Source: Candidatus Iainarchaeum sp.
GTDB lineage: Archaea; B1Sed10-29; WALL01; JAGHAM01
Assembly (NCBI GenBank): GCA_021161465.1
Contig: JAGHAM010000026.1
Span: 1-38,954, forward strand
Direction of reading: 5' to 3'
Length of the DNA: 38,954 bases
Shown: in pieces, positions 37,442 to 38,954 of the stretch
How the letters are laid out: each line of letters opens with the position of its first letter
Numbering within the stretch: the first letter of the stretch is position 1
The notes under the pieces: generated by a model
What the model saw: the letters and a program-made list of their open reading frames with translations, nothing else
Databases searched by the model: none
What the model was told of the DNA's origin: nothing
Program-made: the position numbers and the translations under genes

Positions 37442-38954
37442 ATGCGAAGTAGATTTTTAGTGATATCTATATTAGTTTTGTTGTCATTCGTTTTGATAGC
37501 ATCAGTAGCGAGTGCTCGTGTTTGTGAGGGTTATCACTCATCGGACTGTGATGATGGGAATCCATGCACTATTGATGTCTGTAGCAGTGGCCACTGTACG
37601 CATGAGTTGACCAACGGAGCAGAGTGTTATGCAGATAGTCAATGTGGCCAAGAAGTATGCAACTTGAACACATGTACCTGTGGAGATACTCCAACAGAGT
37701 GTACTACCTTGGAGTTCACGCCGGATTATGGTGAAGACACTACTGATAATCCAAATACATATATATTGACCTCCTCCGACTTACAGAAAGTTTCTACTAG
37801 TGACGATACTTGGTATAAGACTCGGAATTACTGGATTTCAAGCTATTATAGTAATAGATATATGTTGTTTGATTTTTCCCCCAATATCCCTTCTGATAAC
37901 ACTGTTCACGATGTAACACTTTACATGGAGTGGAAAACTGGTTGTTACAACGTACATTATGCAAGAGTCCTAGTTTGGGACGAGAGCGCAAACGAGTGGG
38001 TAACACACAATTTACCAACTCCTTCCAAGACAGATAGACTGGATGTCATTGATTTAAGATCATATATAACGTCCCCAGATGACCTAAATAACGTTAAAAT
38101 AAAATTCCAAGCCCATGATGGGTATACTGGAGGACATACTTATTACGATCTTGTGAAAATAACTGCGGTTGTTTGTGAACCACAACCAGTCTGTGGAAAC
38201 GGTATCATAGAAGAAGGCGAGGAATGTGAAGCAGATGCTGATTGTGATGATGGCAATTCAAACACTGTTGATTCATGTAGGGAATGTACATGTGAGCACA
38301 AGGAGATAGCATGTGATGCTCGGTCAGTTGGATACTGGAGCAACAACGAAGGTTGTCCAGATTCTAGTTACTGGGCAGACGAAATAAGTGAGTTGTCAAA
38401 TAATTACTTCCATGGGGCTTTCCATGACATATCTGGAGAAGAGATCTGTGAAACGACAGATATCTCAAATTGTCCGTCAGCTAATCAGTTGGAAGGAAAA
38501 CTCTGCAGGGCAAAGGCCCAGGCACTTGCAGTTGAATCTAATCTTGTTAGCGGAAGACTTACTTTAGGTGCTTCACTGGCAGGTTCCGATAATGGCGATG
38601 AAGCTTTCGATAATTTAGGTTTAGGGCCCTCTTCCACTATAGAAGATGCAATGCTTGCAGTAGAGGAAATAATTTTAAACGGTAGCCACACCAGTGGTGA
38701 ACTTACTGATGCTGCTACTGTTGCAGAGAGGATAATCTCCTTCTATGAGGATGAGAACCCTCAATATCCAGAATGTATTTACACAAGCTGTGGTGATGGC
38801 TATGTTGGCCAGGATGAGGAATGCGAATTACCTGATACTGACAACAACACCTACTGTGACCAATCCACAGAGCAATGTGCACCTGGAACCAACAAGACCC
38901 AATACAGGGATGCATATGGCTACTGTGATGGTTCCTGTGGATGTGTTGATGACC
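37442..38954 (+). CDS. Partial Cys-rich secreted surface protein (runs off the window end)
   Basis: ATG 37442 opens an uninterrupted frame of 504 codons to the window end; signal peptide MRSRFLVISILVLLSFVLIASVASA; CGNGIIEEGEECEAD; RSVGYWSNNEGC; absent from the track because no stop is reached; TATA-like cattataaa about 50 nt upstream. Confidence 0.85.
   Translation, partial: MRSRFLVISILVLLSFVLIASVASARVCEGYHSSDCDDGNPCTIDVCSSGHCTHELTNGAECYADSQCGQEVCNLNTCTCGDTPTECTTLEFTPDYGEDTTDNPNTYILTSSDLQKVSTSDDTWYKTRNYWISSYYSNRYMLFDFSPNIPSDNTVHDVTLYMEWKTGCYNVHYARVLVWDESANEWVTHNLPTPSKTDRLDVIDLRSYITSPDDLNNVKIKFQAHDGYTGGHTYYDLVKITAVVCEPQPVCGNGIIEEGEECEADADCDDGNSNTVDSCRECTCEHKEIACDARSVGYWSNNEGCPDSSYWADEISELSNNYFHGAFHDISGEEICETTDISNCPSANQLEGKLCRAKAQALAVESNLVSGRLTLGASLAGSDNGDEAFDNLGLGPSSTIEDAMLAVEEIILNGSHTSGELTDAATVAERIISFYEDENPQYPECIYTSCGDGYVGQDEECELPDTDNNTYCDQSTEQCAPGTNKTQYRDAYGYCDGSCGCVDD

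Noticed and set aside
37797-38018. 73-aa minus-strand ORF
   Set aside because: Antisense to the long open Cys-rich surface ORF that has a signal peptide.

Overview
This looks like an archaeal chromosome segment. The evidence is TATA boxes about 25-32 nt upstream of starts, many apparently leaderless genes, and archaeal-type MetK, FEN-1, Trm5, EndA, DphB, DUF63 and DUF357. The lineage cannot be fixed from sequence alone; the mix, including bacterial-type HU and ScpAB, would suit a DPANN or deep euryarchaeal genome. Most of the window is housekeeping: porBADC, an e2b2-DUF1805-deoA nucleotide-salvage operon, tRNA processing/modification genes, trpS, dphB, scpAB, metK and fen1. Interspersed are secreted or membrane-anchored surface proteins, including a 1595-aa sequon-rich protein and a Cys-rich ORF that runs off the window end. 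No CRISPR array, transposase or rRNA was seen. Best leads: (1) a tRNA-Ile(GAT) with a 64-nt insertion in its T-loop, whose 13-nt hairpin element recurs just after the tRNA 3' end; (2) a serpin fused to a multi-pass membrane N-terminus; (3) a DUF1805 protein translationally coupled inside the AMP/ribose-1,5-bisphosphate operon; (4) a structured intergenic region next to hup that may be an ncRNA; (5) an unlisted 49-aa ORF with its own promoter; (6) a FEN-1/helical protein/PIN operon. All family calls are by-eye recognition; no searches were run.
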